A stretch of 64,000 nt of DNA from Lachnospiraceae bacterium (GTDB taxonomy: Bacteria > Bacillota > Clostridia > Lachnospirales > Lachnospiraceae). The stretch is taken from contig CAJTGB010000018.1 of the NCBI GenBank assembly GCA_910575835.1, forward strand, positions 33,203 to 97,202, given 5' to 3'. Positions 53,609 through 62,479 of the stretch are shown one piece after another. The notes below the pieces were generated by a model. The model was not told the DNA's origin. It saw only the letters and a program-made list of their open reading frames with translations, and ran no database searches. The first letter of the stretch is position 1. Every line of letters starts with the position of its first letter. Both the position numbers and the translations under genes were made by a program.

Positions 53609-54958
53609 CTACCGGAGGGTGAAACCAAGCCTGATCACAAAGGTTTCATCCTCCTGTTTTACATCCATCTGACCATCCAGCAGTTCGATCATCTTCCTGA
53701 CATTCTTCATACCGATATTGTTGCTGTCAGAGTGGGAGCGCCCGGCTTTGACAGAATTCGATATTATTATATAGAACATCTCTTTTTTCAATTCTGCAGT
53801 TACAATCACATTATCACACTTATCCCCGTATTTTAAGATATTGGAGAACAGGTTATTGAAGATCCGCTTAAGCATAGTCTTATCACTTAGCAGTACGCCG
53901 GAGGTCTCAGGCAGGCGCAGGTCGTAAGCAAAGCCTGCAAGCCGGATATAATCGCAGTTCTCCGACAGGCATTGCTGAATAAAATCCGTAGAGATCCAGG
54001 TGATATCGGGGGTCTCCGTTTCCTCTGCCACCAATGCGTACTCAAACATCCGGTCGGTCAGTTCCTTGATGTCCTCCGTCTTCTTCAGGCAGCGGTCCAG
54101 GTACTCTTCCTGCGACTTGGGATTCCGTTTTAACTTCAGCACTTCCAGATAGCCGTGCAGGACGGTGAGGGGAGTCCGAAGGTCGTGGGAGAGGGCGGTG
54201 ATCAGATCCTGGTTTGCCTTGCGGCTCTCCTGCTCCTTCTGAATGTTGTCGCTGAGAGATTCTCTTAAGAGGTTCAATTCGCTGGCAAGAATGCCGATCT
54301 CATTCTCACCGAAATCAGGTACCGCATGAGATAGATCCCCGGAGGACATAGTAAGGATCTCGTCTTTCAGGATCAATATCTGCCTCATCTTGCGGTTTAA
54401 GAAGAAGAGAACGATAACAAGGAAGAGGGAAACGGACAGGAGAAAGCAGACAACCAGAAAGGGATAGATAAATAAGGTCCGCTCGTAGTTGTATATCATG
54501 ACCTGTGCGCTTCCGTTAGCAAATTCCAGCATGAAGTCCATCACATATTCTCCCTGGCCGCCGGTAAGCTGGTAGCCGATATTGAAAAAGAAGAGGAAGC
54601 TTCTGGTATCCATAATGGATGCGAACTTGCCTGTGCGGTACAGGCTGTCTTCTTCGCCGTAGATATAGATGGAGGTATATTCGTTGGCAAGATCAAGGAA
54701 TGGCTGCAGGGCTTCGACTGCTTCTTCGTCGTCTTCTGATTCAGGGATATTATAGTTAAGAGCCTCTTTTGCAAGGGTCTCCTTAAAACGGTCGTCACTG
54801 ATCTGGGTGTAGAACAGATCCAGATCTTCGGCAGCTTCGCAGAACTTCCATTTGTTCAGCCACAGCAGTTCGAAGAACGCGAAGGCGGCGATAATGGCAC
54901 ACAGGATTACGATTGCGGACTGTGTGCGGATCTTCATATTACGGAATCGTCTAATCAC
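53609..54958 (-). CDS. Sensor histidine kinase
   Basis: A 449-residue kinase. A helix at about 12-32, an extracellular domain (about 33-150), a second helix (about 156-180), HAMP-like linker, HisKA with the phospho-acceptor in LSHDLRTPLTVLHG (about 257-270) and an HATPase domain (NNLFSNILKYGD is the N-box). Start is likely GTG 54958, overlapping the regulator stop (GTGATTAG), with AAAGGGG upstream; ATG 54937 has no RBS. Paired with the next response regulator. Confidence 0.9.
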   Translation of the reverse strand: MIRRFRNMKIRTQSAIVILCAIIAAFAFFELLWLNKWKFCEAAEDLDLFYTQISDDRFKETLAKEALNYNIPESEDDEEAVEALQPFLDLANEYTSIYIYGEEDSLYRTGKFASIMDTRSFLFFFNIGYQLTGGQGEYVMDFMLEFANGSAQVMIYNYERTLFIYPFLVVCFLLSVSLFLVIVLFFLNRKMRQILILKDEILTMSSGDLSHAVPDFGENEIGILASELNLLRESLSDNIQKEQESRKANQDLITALSHDLRTPLTVLHGYLEVLKLKRNPKSQEEYLDRCLKKTEDIKELTDRMFEYALVAEETETPDITWISTDFIQQCLSENCDYIRLAGFAYDLRLPETSGVLLSDKTMLKRIFNNLFSNILKYGDKCDNVIVTAELKKEMFYIIISNSVKAGRSHSDSNNIGMKNVRKMIELLDGQMDVKQEDETFVIRLGFTLR

Positions 54959-55685
54959 AGCGGTACCCCTTTCCCCATATGGTCTTAATAAGCGTCGGAT
55001 TCTTCGGGTCCTTCTCGACCTTAAGCCTGAGATTGCGGATGTGGACCATGACCGTGTTGTTGGCTCCGTAGTAATAAGGTTCATTCCACACGGATTCATA
55101 GAGATGCTGGGCGGAGAAGATCTGCCGGCGGTGCTTCACTAAGAGGAGCAGCATGGCGTATTCGGTGTCCGTCAGTACAAGGAGCGTGCCGTTAGAGGTT
55201 ACCTCTTCCTTTGCCTCATCGATGATAAGGTGATGAAAGACCAGGGGCTCTCCTGGAGGATTCTGCTGTGCTGCTGCATCTGATGCCGTAACGCCGGAAT
55301 CGTCTTTCCCGCGATAGATCTGGTAACGCCGGATCAGCGCTTTGGCGCGGCTGATCAGCTCATTATAGGAAAATGGTTTCGCCAGGTAATCGTCGCCTCC
55401 GCTTGAAAATCCCAGGGTCTTATCGCTGTCCTTGGTGCGCGCGCTTAAGAATAAGATGGGGGCGTTGCTGCATTTGCGGATCTCAAGGCAGGTCTGATAG
55501 CCGTTGAGCCCCGGCATCATAATATCCAGGATGATCAGGTCGAAGGTAAGTTCCGCTGTCAGGGCAAGGGCGGTCTGTCCGTCGCCGGCCTCTTGGATCT
55601 CAAAGCCTTCTCCTTCTAATAAGATATGGATGATCTCCCGGATCTCCGGGTTGTCGTCTACGATCAAGATGCGTGATTTTTCCAT
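54951..55685 (-). CDS. OmpR-family response regulator
   Basis: A 244-residue regulator. The receiver domain has DD near residues 10-11, the phospho-Asp in LIILDIMMPG (about 53-55) and a Lys in YLAKPFS; the C-terminal winged helix follows (about 150-242; DTEYAMLLLLVKHRRQIFSAQHLY). A Ser/Asp/Ala-rich linker of about 25 residues sits between. It lies divergent from the CsbB-like gene, whose promoter carries tandem boxes, so it may control that surface-glycosylation pair as well as itself. Confidence 0.93.
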   Translation of the reverse strand: MEKSRILIVDDNPEIREIIHILLEGEGFEIQEAGDGQTALALTAELTFDLIILDIMMPGLNGYQTCLEIRKCSNAPILFLSARTKDSDKTLGFSSGGDDYLAKPFSYNELISRAKALIRRYQIYRGKDDSGVTASDAAAQQNPPGEPLVFHHLIIDEAKEEVTSNGTLLVLTDTEYAMLLLLVKHRRQIFSAQHLYESVWNEPYYYGANNTVMVHIRNLRLKVEKDPKNPTLIKTIWGKGYRCD

Positions 55686-55800
55686 GGGTGTAAATACTCC
55701 TGTATCTGAATTGTCAGCGTAACACTCGGTAGCTGCTGCGGACTCTGCACTTGTGCTGCGGATTCGTTTTCTAAAATTAAGTATAACATTTTTTTGAAAA

Positions 55801-55852
55801 TTCTTAGAAGTTCTTAAGAATTTTTAAGATTTATTTTTGGGGTTTCTTAAGA
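55801..55852. promoter_or_regulatory. Tandem boxes, probable response-regulator binding sites
   Basis: TTCTTAGAAG, TTCTTAAGAA and TTTTTAAGAT follow one another at exact 10-base steps (55801-55830), and TTTCTTAAGAG recurs at 55843-55853. A TAAAGT (-10-like) box is at 55862-55867. OmpR-type dimers bind such direct repeats. Confidence 0.6.
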
Positions 55853-55946
55853 GAAGCCGTGTAAAGTATCTGAATGAAGGGAAAAATAGTAACATATGGA
55901 AGATTCTTCCAGGGGAATTATAGGAGAGACAAAGGAGAGATGTAAG

Positions 55947-56912
55947 ATGAGCAGAATAAGCGTTGTAATTCCGTGTTTTAACGAGGAGGAGGCTTTGCCC
56001 TTATATTATCGGGAAATGTGCCGGGTGATGGGTGAGATGTCAGGCGAAGAGTTCGAACTGATCTTTGTGGATGATGGTTCGTCGGATCGGACCCTTTCTA
56101 TATTAAAAGAAATGAATGAGGCGGACAGGCGGTGCCGGTATCTGTCGTTCTCCAGGAATTTCGGAAAAGAGGCGGCGATCTACGCCGGGCTTAAGAACGC
56201 GGCGGGAGACTATGTGGCGACAATGGACGTGGATATGCAGGATCCGCCGGGACTGCTGCCGGAGATGTACAGGATCTTACAGGAAGAGAATTACGACAGC
56301 GTGGCGACCAGACGGTCTACACGGGCAGGAGAGCCTAAGATCCGTTCTTTCCTGTCAGAGAGCTTTTATAAATTTATCAACCGCATTTCCAAGACGGAGA
56401 TCGTGAACGGCGCCAGGGATTACCGCCTGATGAAGCGCAAGATGGTGGACGCGGTGCTTGGGATGAGCGAATATAACCGCTTCTCGAAGGGAATCTTCGA
56501 GTGGGTGGGATTCCGGACCAAATGGCTTGAATTCCAGAATGTGGGACGCTGCGCCGGGCAGACGAAGTGGTCGGTTGGGAAGCTGTTCGCTTACTCACTG
56601 GAAGGGATCACAGGCTTCTCTGTAGCGCCGCTGTCTCTGGCGTCGGTGGTGGGAGTATGCTTCTGTATATTGTCATTCCTCATGATACTGGTCATCATCG
56701 TAAGGACTCTGATCTGGGGCGATCCGGTGTCAGGCTGGCCGTCGCTGGTGTGCATCATCTTCATGGTAAGCGGTATCCAGCTCTTCTGTACGGGGATCGT
56801 GGGGGAATATCTGTCCAAGACATATCTGGAGACGAAGCACAGACCGATATTCATTCTGAAGGATTCCAGTGAAGAGAAGAAGGGAGACAGGCATGAGGCG
56901 GCTTCAGTGTAA
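55947..56912 (+). CDS. CsbB/GtrB-like polyprenyl-phosphate glycosyltransferase
   Basis: A 321-residue GT2 protein. ISVVIPCFNEEEALPLYYRE, FVDDGSSDRT and DVDMQDPPGLLPEMY (DxD-type) make the catalytic domain (about 1-230); two C-terminal helices (about 235-260 and 270-292) anchor it. This group loads a sugar on undecaprenyl phosphate. In Bacillus csbB works with yfhO to decorate lipoteichoic acid, and a yfhO-like gene follows here. ATG 55947 with AAAGGAGA at 55931-55938. Confidence 0.85.
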   Translation: MSRISVVIPCFNEEEALPLYYREMCRVMGEMSGEEFELIFVDDGSSDRTLSILKEMNEADRRCRYLSFSRNFGKEAAIYAGLKNAAGDYVATMDVDMQDPPGLLPEMYRILQEENYDSVATRRSTRAGEPKIRSFLSESFYKFINRISKTEIVNGARDYRLMKRKMVDAVLGMSEYNRFSKGIFEWVGFRTKWLEFQNVGRCAGQTKWSVGKLFAYSLEGITGFSVAPLSLASVVGVCFCILSFLMILVIIVRTLIWGDPVSGWPSLVCIIFMVSGIQLFCTGIVGEYLSKTYLETKHRPIFILKDSSEEKKGDRHEAASV

Positions 56913-59838
56913 AAGATATCTTCTCCTTGGAATCCTGACCGCGGTGTTCTGCTATCTGTTCTGCTTCCGTTACGGGGTATTCGGTTCGAAGGTAGACTGG
57001 ATCAGCCAGCACAGCGTACTGCCGGATTATTTCCGGCAGCAGTTCTATGAGACGGGAGAGCTGTTCCCGGAATTCGCGGCTAATATCGGGGGCGGTCAGA
57101 ATATCTATAACTTTGCCTATTATGGACTGTACAATCCCATTCTGATGCTGTCCTATCTGCTTCCGTCTGTGAAAATGTCCGATTATATGATGGCGGTTCA
57201 GTTCTTAAGTCTTCTGGCTTCCGTGCTTCTGATGTATGCGTGGCTTGGAAGGAGAGGATTCCCGCAGAGGATCCGTGCGGGGGTGACGGTGATGTTCCTG
57301 CTGTCCGGGCCGATGATCTATCATTCCTACAGCCAGGTTATGTTTGTGAATTATATGCCGTTTCTGATCACAGGATTGTGGGGAGCGGACCGGTATTTTG
57401 AGTGTGAAGAAGCTTGTACAGGCGGTCTGGTATTGACGCATGGCAGCAGGATACATGGCGGCAGGTATGCAGGAAATGTCAGGCGAAGATCGGGCATTTG
57501 GATCGCGGCCAGTGTCTGTCTTATGATCATGACCAGCTTTTATTTCAGCATCGGCGGGATGCTGGTACTGGTGCTGTATGGAATTCACAGGTTTTTGGCG
57601 GTATGTGAGGAAGAAGGGAAGAAGGTTACTCCTGGAATATTCCTGACGGCGGGGATCAGATTCGCAGTTCCGTTTATATTGGCGGTGCTGATGAGTTCTG
57701 TCTTGCTGGTGCCGACGGCGCTTACACTGACCGGACGGGGCGGGGAGAGTGCAGGGCTCAGTATTGCAGAGCTGTTGATACCGGGGGTGTCTGCGTCCAG
57801 ATTTTGTTATTCAACGCACGGAATCGGGCTTACCGCCCTTGCCCTTACGGCCCTGCTTGCCATACCTTGCCGGACGATAGTCCGCCTGCCCCGGAAGCGC
57901 CATGTATCGCAGGGAATCCGAAAGGATGTGTTTTTCGGAAGGAATCTGAGTGATAAGGTGCTGGCGTGGGGGTGCATAACAGTGCTTACGGTTCCGGTAT
58001 TCGCGTACCTGCTGAACGGAGGGCTGTATGTGCGGGATAAGGCGATGATCCCGTTTCTGCCGCTTCTGTGCTATGTGCTGGCGTGTTATCTGAATGATCT
58101 GGGATCTCGGGGACCGGTTGCGGAACTGCTGCCTTATGCGCTGACGGTCGTGCTGATCTATGTGTTCCGGCGGCAGGGGGAGGCCGGGAAATACTGGAAG
58201 CTGCTGCTTTTAGACGGCGCAGTAATGTTTGTATGCTATGCGGTCATCCTATGCTGCCGGAAATGGCTGTTTCCTGCTTTGTCTCACGGGCTGTCAGGCC
58301 TTAAGATCAGGCAATGGAGCACTGCGGTCTTAATGGCAGTGGGGATCGCCTTTCTTATCTTATTTGGCAATGAATGCCATGACCGCGGGGCCCATGCGGT
58401 GAGCAGAGAATTTTACCAGAGTGCGACGGATGCCCGGATCGGAGAGCTGATCGGAGAGGCAACGGAAGAAGAGAAGGGATTCTACCGAACGGAGCAGTTA
58501 GGCGGCGAAGAGGAGAATGCGGCGAATCTGAACCGGATCTGGAATATGGATCAGTATATTTCCTCTATCTATTCATCCTCTTATCATAAGAAGTATAGAG
58601 AATTCCGGGAGGATACGTTTCAGATCGAAGAGCCTTTCAGGAACTTCCTGATGCAGTCTGCGGTACATAATCCGGTGTATCAGAGATTCATGGGAGTGAA
58701 ATACGTGGTGTCGGATGTAGAGGTGCCGGGGTATGAAGAAGCGTCAGGATATAAAGAGGTAGCAGGATATAAAGGGGTATCAGGATATGAGGAAGTGTCA
58801 GGATATAAAGGGGTATCAGGATATGAAGAAACGTCAGGATATAAAGAGGTATCAGGATATGAGGAAGCGTCAGGATATAAAGAGATAATAGGATATGAGG
58901 AAGCATCAGGATATGAGGATACAGAGGGTAAGACAGGTCTGAGAGTATATCGAAATGACCGGGTGTCGCCGGCTGCCTATGCAACGGACCGGGTGATCAC
59001 AGAGGAACGATACAGAGGACTGGAATTTCCCTGCAATCAATTGGCGCTGCTTCGTTATGCGGCGGTGAAGGACATTTCCCCGGACGGAGCCATTGTAAAT
59101 GGCGCGAAGGAGAATGCCGCGGCTGAAAATACTGCCGTGAAGGAGATAGAACTACATTTGCCAAAGGAGACGGACTCTGAAGAGAAGCAGACGGTATATC
59201 TTGATCTGCCGGATCTGCAGGTTAAGGAGCGGGAAGCGGAGGTTCTATTCTTAAAGTTCCGGGTGAAGAACTTAAGACCGTCGAAGGATGTTGCGGTCTG
59301 GGTGGAAGGGATACGGAATAAGCTGACGTCGGTAGATCATTTCTATTATAACGGCAATACGGAATTTGCCTATACCGTTCCTCTAAGAGACGGGCAGAAG
59401 TCCGTGGAAGTGATCCTGGGAGAGGGACGGTATCAGATATCGGATGCAAAGGCATATCTGGGAATACTTCCCGATAAAGAGGAAAGCATTGAGCTGTATC
59501 AGTCGGAACTTCGGGTAGATAAGGAGAGAACGAAGGGAAATTGTATTGCAGGGACTATAGATGTGAAGCGGCGGGGGTATCTTATCACAACGATCCCGTA
59601 TGACGAGCATTTTGAGATTCTGATAGACGGTCAGTCGGCGGAAGAGGAAGAGGTGAACACGGCTTTTCTTGGGTGCCGGATCGAGCCAGGCGAGCACGAT
59701 GTTGAGATACTTTATCATGCGCCGGGGGTGAGATTGGGGAAGATGATCTCTTTGGCAGGGTGTTTATTATTTATAGTTTACATTCTATCTGAAAAATGTT
59801 ATTCTGTAGCCAGAATTAGGAAGGGGAGGAATCGGTGA
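56893..59838 (+). CDS. YfhO-like membrane glycosyltransferase with hexapeptide repeat tract
   Basis: A 981-residue protein: about a dozen helices in the first 500 residues (YfhO family, GT-C like; first loop VDWISQHSVLPDYFRQQF), a large extracellular region, and a last helix near the C-terminus. Between about residues 613 and 678 a run of eleven GY[EK]xxx units interrupts the extracellular domain. YfhO moves sugar from a lipid carrier to cell-wall polymers outside the cell. Its gene overlaps the CsbB-like gene by 20 bases. Start 56893 with GGGAG at 56882-56886; GTG at 56869 is less likely. Confidence 0.85.
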   Translation: MRRLQCKRYLLLGILTAVFCYLFCFRYGVFGSKVDWISQHSVLPDYFRQQFYETGELFPEFAANIGGGQNIYNFAYYGLYNPILMLSYLLPSVKMSDYMMAVQFLSLLASVLLMYAWLGRRGFPQRIRAGVTVMFLLSGPMIYHSYSQVMFVNYMPFLITGLWGADRYFECEEACTGGLVLTHGSRIHGGRYAGNVRRRSGIWIAASVCLMIMTSFYFSIGGMLVLVLYGIHRFLAVCEEEGKKVTPGIFLTAGIRFAVPFILAVLMSSVLLVPTALTLTGRGGESAGLSIAELLIPGVSASRFCYSTHGIGLTALALTALLAIPCRTIVRLPRKRHVSQGIRKDVFFGRNLSDKVLAWGCITVLTVPVFAYLLNGGLYVRDKAMIPFLPLLCYVLACYLNDLGSRGPVAELLPYALTVVLIYVFRRQGEAGKYWKLLLLDGAVMFVCYAVILCCRKWLFPALSHGLSGLKIRQWSTAVLMAVGIAFLILFGNECHDRGAHAVSREFYQSATDARIGELIGEATEEEKGFYRTEQLGGEEENAANLNRIWNMDQYISSIYSSSYHKKYREFREDTFQIEEPFRNFLMQSAVHNPVYQRFMGVKYVVSDVEVPGYEEASGYKEVAGYKGVSGYEEVSGYKGVSGYEETSGYKEVSGYEEASGYKEIIGYEEASGYEDTEGKTGLRVYRNDRVSPAAYATDRVITEERYRGLEFPCNQLALLRYAAVKDISPDGAIVNGAKENAAAENTAVKEIELHLPKETDSEEKQTVYLDLPDLQVKEREAEVLFLKFRVKNLRPSKDVAVWVEGIRNKLTSVDHFYYNGNTEFAYTVPLRDGQKSVEVILGEGRYQISDAKAYLGILPDKEESIELYQSELRVDKERTKGNCIAGTIDVKRRGYLITTIPYDEHFEILIDGQSAEEEEVNTAFLGCRIEPGEHDVEILYHAPGVRLGKMISLAGCLLFIVYILSEKCYSVARIRKGRNR
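58729..58926 (+). repeat. 18-bp minisatellite in the yfhO-like gene (11 units)
   Basis: Eleven in-frame 18-base units, each coding a hexapeptide such as GYEEAS, GYKEVS or GYKGVS. Units are similar but not identical (for example the seventh GYKEVS, the ninth GYKEII, the last GYEDTE), so expansion was followed by drift. Sequence after and before is single-copy. Confidence 0.9.
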
Positions 59839-59839
59839 G

Positions 59840-59992
59840 ATGAATAATAATATATTCACGATCAGGGATATTCAAAATCTGGTTAAGCCAATTGCTGAAA
59901 AATATGGGGTAAAAGAAATTGATGTGTTTGAAATAAATGAGAACAGTGATTTTTATAAAGCGGTTATGAAAGAGAGGCTGCTTGTAGCATGA
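59840..59992 (+). pseudogene. Probable remnant of a MNT-type nucleotidyltransferase antitoxin
   Basis: A 50-codon frame with good start (ATG 59840 after GGGGAGGA). Its N-terminal FTIRDIQNLVKPIAEKYGVK looks like the beginning of minimal nucleotidyltransferases, but the LFGSxARG and DxD segments that should follow are absent; it jumps to EIDVFEINENSDFYKAVMKE, which looks like the end of the same family. So about 40-50 residues seem deleted in frame. Inference from family memory only. Confidence 0.5.
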
Positions 59993-60062
59993 GATATTCA
60001 ATGCTGTTGTTTTTGAAGAATTGTCCGTCTTAATTGAGGAATTACAAAAACTCGTTAATTGA
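59991..60062 (+). pseudogene. Probable remnant of the partner HEPN/DUF86 gene
   Basis: A frame without start codon reads EIFNAVVFEELSVLIEELQ and KLVN before a stop, which resembles the C-terminal helix of HEPN (DUF86) toxins paired with MNT proteins. Only 24 codons remain. The call is weak on its own and depends on the MNT-like remnant directly upstream. Confidence 0.35.
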
Positions 60063-60080
60063 AGCATAAATGTATGCAGA

Positions 60081-60135
60081 AATAAGAAATAGCATCTGCA
60101 GCCCTGAGCGGGTATGTACGATGCTATTTCTTATT
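60081..60135. terminator. Bidirectional terminator
   Basis: AATAAGAAATAGCATC pairs perfectly (16 bp) with GATGCTATTTCTTATT around a 23-base loop. It stands between the yfhO/remnant side and the convergent permease gene. Confidence 0.85.
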
Positions 60136-60159
60136 ATAGAATTAGAAATATGAATAGCG

Positions 60160-61530
60160 TTAATATCCTTTATCTATATCTTCCGGGGTCAATGTGACCA
60201 GTGCGTGTTCATCAGGATCTTTCTTGCGGTACTGTCCCATTATCGCATACATCAGCATACCCAGGATGCAGTAGATCACAAGGGATACATAACCGCCGAT
60301 TGCAAGCTCCAGACAGGAGCCGATGATCACCCATAGAGAGATGATCATGCCGAGTACAAAGACCACATTCCCGCACGGAACCTTGTACGGACGCTTCCAC
60401 TCGGGATGCTTCTTTCTAAGCGCCATGGCATCCAGACAGCACATGAAATACACCAGGCCCGCTGCGATACAGGAAACGGCATAAATATACTGGACCCAGT
60501 TATCCCCGCTGAATATGCAGAAGAAGATAGTAAACACGAGAACCAGCGTATTAGCGACTACCGGCTGTCCCTTCTGATTCAGTTTGCCGATTACCTTGGG
60601 AAGCTGGTTTAACTGCGCCGCTCCGTAGAGGACGCGTGCGGAGGAAGTCCAAAAACCCATCAGCGTAGTCAGCGCATGAAGGATTCCCGCGGTGATTGCC
60701 AGTATTGCCACAATCTTAGGGAGCGAGAACTGTGCGATAAATTCCGGTTCCGGCATCCCCATGCCTGCGACAATGTCCCAAGAACCCATACCGCCGATCG
60801 CTATTACTACGATGAGGTAGAGGACTGCCGGTACAAACAATGCAGACAGAATAATCTTCCACATTTTTGCCGGCGGGAAATTCGTCTCTTCGATCATGGT
60901 AGGCGTCATCTCGAATCCGATAAATTTTAAGGAAAATACAGCCATAGCGATGAAGATACCCTTGAAACCCTGCGGAAACATTCCGCCGTTTGCAGTCAGG
61001 TTCGATGCCTCCCAATGACCGCTGAAGAATAACGTTGCGCTTACGACCAGAGACATAATGATCATAGCGAAGAAAAATATATTCGCCAGCATTCCGGTAA
61101 GTCCTACATTAAAGTTCGACATAATATACCATAGCACTACGATCCCGATCGCGATCGGAAGATTCATGCTTGCCGGTATCGGAACGAAATAACCGATTGC
61201 GGTAATGAAGATAAACGCCATCATAGGAGGTTCCACCACCTGTACCAGGAACATCATCCACTGTACGGCGAACCCTGTCTTATGGCCGAATGCGCTCGTG
61301 GTCCAGATATCTACGGAGGAAGCGAACGGCAGCATCGCCGTCAGTTCGGAGAATGTCAGTCCGATCGGTATCAGCAGAATAGCCAGAATCGGGAAGATAA
61401 CCGCCGCGCCTGCACCTGTTACGGAAAACCAGTAGGGCGCTTCTGCAAGCCAGCCTCCAATTACGGCGCCTGATGCCAGCGCTATCATTGATATAAAACT
61501 CAGATTTCTTTTTAATTTCTGTTCACCCAT
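60160..61530 (-). CDS. APC-family amino acid permease
   Basis: A 456-residue membrane protein with about 12 helices of the amino acid-polyamine-organocation superfamily. Helix 1 has the unwound GAVIGGWLAEAPYW motif (about 17-30); FIGFEMTPTMIEET is the conserved helix 6 stretch. The substrate cannot be named; the hydrolase encoded upstream on the same strand suggests uptake of an amide- or amine-type compound. A 17-base gap separates the two genes. Confidence 0.87.
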   Translation of the reverse strand: MGEQKLKRNLSFISMIALASGAVIGGWLAEAPYWFSVTGAGAAVIFPILAILLIPIGLTFSELTAMLPFASSVDIWTTSAFGHKTGFAVQWMMFLVQVVEPPMMAFIFITAIGYFVPIPASMNLPIAIGIVVLWYIMSNFNVGLTGMLANIFFFAMIIMSLVVSATLFFSGHWEASNLTANGGMFPQGFKGIFIAMAVFSLKFIGFEMTPTMIEETNFPPAKMWKIILSALFVPAVLYLIVVIAIGGMGSWDIVAGMGMPEPEFIAQFSLPKIVAILAITAGILHALTTLMGFWTSSARVLYGAAQLNQLPKVIGKLNQKGQPVVANTLVLVFTIFFCIFSGDNWVQYIYAVSCIAAGLVYFMCCLDAMALRKKHPEWKRPYKVPCGNVVFVLGMIISLWVIIGSCLELAIGGYVSLVIYCILGMLMYAIMGQYRKKDPDEHALVTLTPEDIDKGY

Positions 61531-61547
61531 CGCAAATCCCCCTTCTG

Positions 61548-62240
61548 TTATTGATCAAGCGCTTCCAGTAATTCTTCAGTATTGATCACATGACAGTAGA
61601 TATTATTCAGGATTTCCAGTTCATTATCCTGTATCTTCTGCGTGGACGCTCTGCAGGCGTCCTCGATCAGCCATACCTTGAAGCTCTCATCGGCCAAGCT
61701 TCTTACCGTGCCTGACACGCATTGGTCTGTGAGTACGCCGGTACACACTACGGTGTCGATCCCCATATTGTGAAGCCACAGCCTGAGTGAAGTACCTGTA
61801 AGTGCGCTGTCAGTCGTCTTCGTGACCACGATTTCGTCATCCATAGGCGTAAGCTCTGGAACGATCTCGGCTGACGGTGTTCCCGGCGGCAGGCAGAGTT
61901 CGTTATAGCCGGTGGCTTTCTGGTCCAAAGAGCGATCCGCGCCGTTTTTCTTCTGGCACTGGATTTTTGCGAAGCATACTTCCATTCCCTTCTTGCGGAA
62001 CGCCGCGAGTATTTTCTGATTATTCGGCAAGACCACCTCGTCGATAGCTTTGTAAAATTGTTCCCATCTTGCGGCTTCTCTTTTTTCTTCTTCGGTAGGA
62101 TCTTCATATGCGGGACGCGTGATAAACACATGCTGCATATCAATGATCAGCAGCGCGGTCTTCTCCCTGTCAATTAAGATTTCCCCCATGTCATGATCAT
62201 TTTCATAATAGAATGATACATGCCTGTCATTTACTCTCAT
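61548..62240 (-). CDS. Isochorismatase-like cysteine hydrolase
   Basis: A 230-residue protein of the isochorismatase superfamily. Asp in LLIIDMQHVFI (about 32-42), Lys in FAKIQCQ and nucleophile Cys in TGVLTDQCVSGTVRSL (about 168-183) form the usual triad. Relatives act on nicotinamide, biuret, carbamoyl or other amides. RBS AAGGAGGG before the ATG at 62240. First gene of the operon with the APC permease, so it may process what the permease imports. Confidence 0.85.
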   Translation of the reverse strand: MRVNDRHVSFYYENDHDMGEILIDREKTALLIIDMQHVFITRPAYEDPTEEEKREAARWEQFYKAIDEVVLPNNQKILAAFRKKGMEVCFAKIQCQKKNGADRSLDQKATGYNELCLPPGTPSAEIVPELTPMDDEIVVTKTTDSALTGTSLRLWLHNMGIDTVVCTGVLTDQCVSGTVRSLADESFKVWLIEDACRASTQKIQDNELEILNNIYCHVINTEELLEALDQ

Positions 62241-62358
62241 ACTTCTTAGCCCTCCTTTTTGAATTTTTTTGGATATTCTTTTTTGATATCGATATTTTAT
62301 ATTTCTTTAGGGTTAATGTCTATTCTGTTGGTCATACAGCGGATAATATGCAAAATAC

Positions 62359-62392
62359 TTTGCGTTTTTTGATTATCAATTTGCATTTTTTG
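62359..62392. promoter_or_regulatory. Two 13-bp direct repeats, 21 bases apart
   Basis: TTTGCGTTTTTTG (62359-62371) and TTTGCATTTTTTG (62380-62392) differ at one base and are two helical turns apart. This is the spacing of AraC-type activator sites, and the adjacent gene encodes an AraC-type response regulator. They lie in the divergent control region. Confidence 0.55.
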
Positions 62393-62479
62393 TCTGTTTT
62401 TTCTCTATTTTATAATCAAAATGAATTTTCAGAGGTATTATGATATACTAATAAAAGATTCAGAAGGGAGGCGGTATCT

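Noticed and set aside
58729..58926. CRISPR-like array
   Set aside because: Units are contiguous, in frame and without spacers; they encode hexapeptides inside a long gene.
58688..58984. 98-codon Leu/His/Ile-rich frame on the minus strand
   Set aside because: It is only the complement of the minisatellite; no start signal.
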